From Linanthus parryae (lineage: Eukaryota; Streptophyta; Magnoliopsida; Ericales; Polemoniaceae): 64,000 nucleotides of DNA. Within the stretch, counting starts at the first letter, position 1. Each line of letters starts with the position of its first letter. The notes below the pieces were generated by a model. That model saw only the letters and a list, made by a program, of their open reading frames with translations. It was not told the origin of the DNA and did not search any database. The stretch spans positions 113,935,504-113,999,503 of the forward strand of contig JALGPY010000004.1 of assembly GCA_023055425.1 (NCBI GenBank), given 5' to 3'. Below are positions 60,101 to 64,000 of the stretch, one piece after another. Both the position numbers and the translations under genes were made by a program.

Positions 60101-61819
60101 CAAAAAAAATGACCCCTTAACTATAGCACTGTAATACCCAACTCAGTCATCTTCCTCATCTTTGCTAACACTCTCTGCACCGTGAAATCAACCCAACTCA
60201 TACACACACACGAGTATGATTGTACGAAAATGGATACAAGAAATAGGGGAATTATGAATAAAAATGAGAATTCAAAAGGGGGTTTTCTTGTGATTTACCT
60301 ATCGATGAAGAGACAGAGGAGAACGATGCAACGACGGCGGTGATTGAGGAAGTCCGGCGCTGCAACTGCTACATTCTCTGGGTCGCCTGGACGAGCTAGA
60401 GACAATGGTCGGAAGAGCTGAAAGAATGACGGAGAATGGCTGGGGAATCAATTGGCCTCGTCGCCGGAACAGGGTAAGCGGGTCGGAATCCGGGTCGGCG
60501 CAGAAACAGAGCCGGCGAAGGCTCTGGTTGCTCTCAGTGGTTCGTCGGATGAGAGAGGGAGGAGAGGCGAGTTGGGTGGTTCAGGGTTTCGCCAGATTCA
60601 GGAGTAGTGGGTTAAGGTTGTGATGGTGTCTGGCAGTGTTTCTCAAAACAGAGCACTGCGTGTTCTTTTTCTTCGGCAATTGGGTGTGTGGGTGAGATGG
60701 AGGACGTGAGAGAGGGAGATGTTGATTTATGTGGACTGGAGGTGAAGTTGAGGGGAACGTGGGAGTCGATCGGGGAGGAGAAGATGGTGAACGTTGAGGA
60801 GAAGTTGAGGAAGAATCGGGGAATTGTTTTCCGATCGTGAGAGAGAGAGAGAGTTAAGTGGGTTTACACCCAAGTTTTGATAAAAGACACTTTAACCCCC
60901 ACATTTATGTTTAGTAAACTACAAATACACCCCCACAGTTCAATAAGAGATAGAAACTAACTCCAACTTTAGGAATAATACACTAAATACTCTATTAGAA
61001 GAAATAGGGGTATTACAACAGGTCCGGCCGCCATCGCCGCCTCCTTGCCATGGCTCCTCGCACCGCCAGATCTGCATATGTGGGTCGCCGCCTCCTCCAC
61101 CGGCGTCCTCATCTTCCACCGGCGTCCTCATCTTCCACCGGCGTCGATCTCTTCGACATCCTCGTCATTTCCTTCTCTCGGTCTCTCTCTCTCTATCCGC
61201 TCTGATGGTGTCGGTGGTGGTCGGTGGTCAGTGTGCGGTGATGAAGATGGAGGATGTGATGGTGTTTGGCGAGGAAGAAGAAGAAGATGAGAAGAGATTG
61301 TGAAGAAAATGAAAGAGAAGAAAAAAAAATACAGAGAGATAGTGAGAGAATGAGATGATGATAATAACAAAAAATAGGGAAAATGTGGTCTTTGATCTGC
61401 TGTGTCAGCTTTTTTGGGTTGGATCGTTGTTTTTAGTGGTGGCCCAATTCCATTAATTAAATTGTAAAATATAATTGTGGGGTATTTTTCTGAGGGTAAA
61501 TTAAAATCGGTATCTCACAACTTTAAATTTGCCAAATAAGGAAAGGGGGAGAAAGAAAGGAAACGTACCGAAATAGAAAGAGGTAGAAAGAGAAGAAACA
61601 GAGTGGTACATTGTTGACAGTTCAAAACACACTTTTAATTTCCAGTCACGTGGACTTATCAACAATATGCATGTGGCTGCTTAACAGACTCCATGCACAC
61701 CAGATTATGTCATATTTGCTTAAATGGATCATGAGACATGATCCCCTCGCAGATAGCAGCTCGCACATGAAACACAAGATCGAGTGGTTTGAGGGGCGGA
61801 ATACGGCTCGTCGCAAGTG
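60101..61819. other. Intergenic GC/CT-rich stretches, no gene confirmed
   Basis: 60300-60850 and 61020-61290 are GC-richer, with GA/CT runs typical of gene 5' ends. On the - strand a possible splice pair (donor at about 60301, acceptor GGTGCAG near 60181) suggests a transcribed unit, but no ATG-led frame continues through it. A 19-bp repeat (CCACCGGCGTCCTCATCTT) occurs about 2.5 times at 61097-61145. Confidence 0.35.
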
Positions 61820-63204
61820 TGTTGGTTTTGGATGCCCTAGAGGCAATCTGTTTAGTATGAACTTTATTTGCTAGAATAAATCATTGTATTATTTATGGAT
61901 ATATTTAATATAACGAAACCCTTATATTACAATTATGTTGTTTATCTTAAATATCTCTAGTCCATTATATTGATTAACAGGACGATCAACTATAGACTAG
62001 TATGTGGGTAGATTGATATGGAGATATCAAGTCTAACAGATGTGTATGCATTAGGAGTAATGGCGTACTGGATATACCCACCACGAGAAGGCTACATTAG
62101 ATTACGTCAACGTCACAAGCACTTCTCGTAGTGCTAATGGTATTGTAATCCTTAGACTTGAAGTCACTGGATACTCTAGTTGTGAAATATCATGCTTTGA
62201 TATTATCAAACGTTACACCGTAACTGGGTAACTATAAAGATAGCTATCGGGCATGATAGGAAGCAAGCTTAGAGATGGCAATGATGTAGATAGGATTTGT
62301 CCCTCCTACATAATAGGGGTAAATATCCATGACCACTCGAGGGGTTGAGCTTATGGAATGTCTGGCCAGACTCAGATGAATTAATATGGAGATATTGATG
62401 TTATCTACATGGATAAGCCTATTCCCATGATCGAAAAACTATGGATTGGATAAACGAGTGTGACAATTATGTCTCGTGTCCAATTCGAATATAGAGACAA
62501 AGGGATACACAACAAGGTAACATTGGGCACAAGGTTTGTCGGGATCACTGACTATTTCTATTAGTTGGGTGGCGTAGATGCATTGCTAGGCACTGCTCTA
62601 TGTTTGTAATATTACCAACTAAGTAGAAATTTATGGGGTCACACACCATATGGATTAAACTGGATGTGGGTATTACTTAGTTGGACTAATTAATAAAAGT
62701 ATCATAACGCAACCAGAAGCAAAGTTAGTGGGACTAATTTACAAGTGGACTAATCCATGTAAGGACATGATCAGTATTGGGCAATTATGTAGTTAATAAA
62801 GCGTTTAACTATATATAGGAACTCTAGCTTGTTGTTTTCTAAACACAAGTCATTATTAAGAGAACATAACAAAACAAGGAGAGAGAGAGACAAGTTGGGA
62901 AGCCGAAATAACCCAACCCGTCCCCCTCCCCGACGCCATCGCCCCCCCCCCCTCGGCGCGGCCCTGCCTCGGTTTGCGTGATTTTTTTGCCTCCTTCCTT
63001 CGTTGCTAGCACTACGCGGTGGGAAGAATTCTAGTTGAAGATCCAAGGTGTGGAAACTTGTAGAGATGAAGACACAATTCTTCGTAGCGATCACACTAAC
63101 TAAGGTACACATGTTTCTATGATTGCTTGCCTGTGATCTTTGGAGGGGTTTGAGCATGATTAGTTTTTGTTATTCCGCTGCATAACCTGCATCAAAACCC
63201 TACA
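61820..63204 (+). mobile_element. Complete Copia-type 5' LTR, 1385 bp
   Basis: It starts TGTTGGTTTTGGATGCCC and ends CAAAACCCTACA. A primer-like TGGTACTAGAGCC follows at 63206-63218, so this is a 5' LTR in + orientation. The last third matches 1-578 at the left edge of the window, including the end of the LTR and the poly-C position (C11 at 62942-62952). Long LTRs of this type occur in SIRE/Angela-like Copia families. Confidence 0.8.
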
Positions 63205-63205
63205 G

Positions 63206-63218
63206 TGGTACTAGAGCC
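63206..63218 (+). promoter_or_regulatory. Primer-binding site of the right-edge Copia element
   Basis: TGGTACTAGAGCC lies one base after the LTR end. It resembles the initiator-methionine-tRNA site TGGTATCAGAGCC used by the other Copia element here (35012), with a small change in the middle. Confidence 0.65.
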
Positions 63219-64000
63219 ACATGTCGTAGCGCATAACAGGATATTATGTGTTACTGTTTTTCAGTTTTTACACCGCATCTGTTAATTTTACGCGAAAACT
63301 AAAATTGGCATATGGATGCAATATGAATATGATTCAATAAGGGATTGGGCAAATTATTATTGTCGTATAGAATTAGCCAATTCTGGGCACATATGATGTG
63401 TCAATTGGGTTCTTGAAAAACTGGGGTTCATGGGCACACAATTGGGAAAAGGGGGTTTTCCCAATTATGGAAGCAACTAGACTTGGGGAACAAGGAAGGA
63501 AGGAGGAAGGAGACTAGGGCCGAAACCCTAGCAGTCCGCCCGTCTCTTCCTTGCCGCCCAAGCAAGGCCACGACCACATGGCCAAGCCGGCCTAGGGGCA
63601 CAGTCCGACCGTGTGGCCTATGGTCGGCGGCCTAGTGGCTTGTGGTGGTCCTTTGGGGCTCGGCCAAGCGTGTTGGTGGACCTCTTGGACCGTTTTGACC
63701 CTAGTTACCCAATTAAAAATTAAAATTGGACAAGCACGTTAAAAATTGGTTTTAACTGTATTATTTGCTTTGTTGCGTGGTGGATGGATATGGCCGAGGT
63801 TGTGGATGTTTACTTTGTGGTTTGGTTTACGGCTTGCGAGCTGATCATCTTCTCAACATGTGAGGTTTTATTTATTTATTTTATTTAGATGCTAGCTAGA
63901 ATTATATAATTAGATGATACCCAAGAGCATGGAGAAAAGACAAAATAACCAAGGAGCCACAAAGATGATGGAGGAAGTCGCACACCTAGAAACGCGCGAC
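63219..64000 (+). mobile_element. Leader region of the right-edge Copia element
   Basis: Internal sequence after the primer site, with a GC-rich block at 63480-63690 (GGCC-rich, with repeated CGGCC/GGCCTA). No gag frame is reached before the window ends. Confidence 0.5.

Noticed and set aside
60181..60850. Small spliced - strand gene ending in SVSKDEEDD
   Set aside because: The splice pair is plausible, but the upstream exon has a stop and no ATG in the required frame, so coding is not supported.
1..63204. One giant element bounded by the LTRs at both window edges
   Set aside because: The left LTR is not followed by a primer site, the right LTR is (so it is a 5' LTR), and three intact host genes lie between. 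They are two separate insertions of one family.

Overview
This is a stretch of plant nuclear genome, most likely from a eudicot. The evidence is spliced genes with GT-AG introns, plant-type proteins (a GPI-anchored lipid-transfer protein, mitochondrial SURF1, and a large leucine-rich-repeat protein), and a dense load of plant transposons from the Copia, Tat-lineage Ty3/gypsy, L1-type LINE, MITE and probable Helitron groups. The sequence does not let me name the species.

Layout. 1-3500: the end of a Copia LTR, then a decayed Copia gag-pol and another LTR-like end. 3681-5682: an inverted-repeat element split by a 5'-truncated LINE (3949-5568) with a perfect 16-bp target-site duplication. 5981-7199: a two-exon LTPG-type gene on the + strand. 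8345-25721: a structurally complete 17,377-bp Tat-lineage element on the - strand. It has 943-bp LTRs differing at 4 positions and an ATCTC target duplication, and it sits inside the reverse-transcriptase region of an older LINE. Besides gag-pol (18071-24712) it carries a 936-codon antisense reading frame (10926-13736) with a plant-mobile-domain look, and between the two a 3.7-kb degenerate minisatellite zone.

28086-42717: SURF1 on the + strand, 6 exons, 353 codons. Its last intron is 12.1 kb and holds a decayed - strand Copia (about 31000-33800), a 4,581-bp + strand Copia with 122-bp LTRs (34890-39470), and a PIF/Harbinger-like MITE (40998-41300). The last 23 codons of SURF1 lie beyond these insertions. 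43638-56906: an 11-exon, 1139-codon LRR gene on the - strand, convergent with SURF1 and about 0.9 kb from its stop. Its introns hold a long-inverted-repeat element, a 128-bp tandem duplication and a Helitron candidate. 57413-57718: a MITE upstream of that gene. 57.7-61.8 kb: no gene recognised. 61820-63204: a complete Copia 5' LTR with primer-binding site, whose element runs off the right edge; it is the same LTR family as the fragment at the left edge.

The three host genes do not form a pathway. SURF1 serves cytochrome c oxidase assembly, the LTPG works at the cell surface, and the LRR protein's role is unknown. The most unusual items are the Tat element's two-strand coding layout and repeat-rich spacer, the 12-kb transposon-filled SURF1 intron, and the Copia copy in which the usual gag region is replaced by unrelated sequence ending in an A-rich tract. 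All three transposon coding systems in the larger elements are broken by stops or frameshifts.
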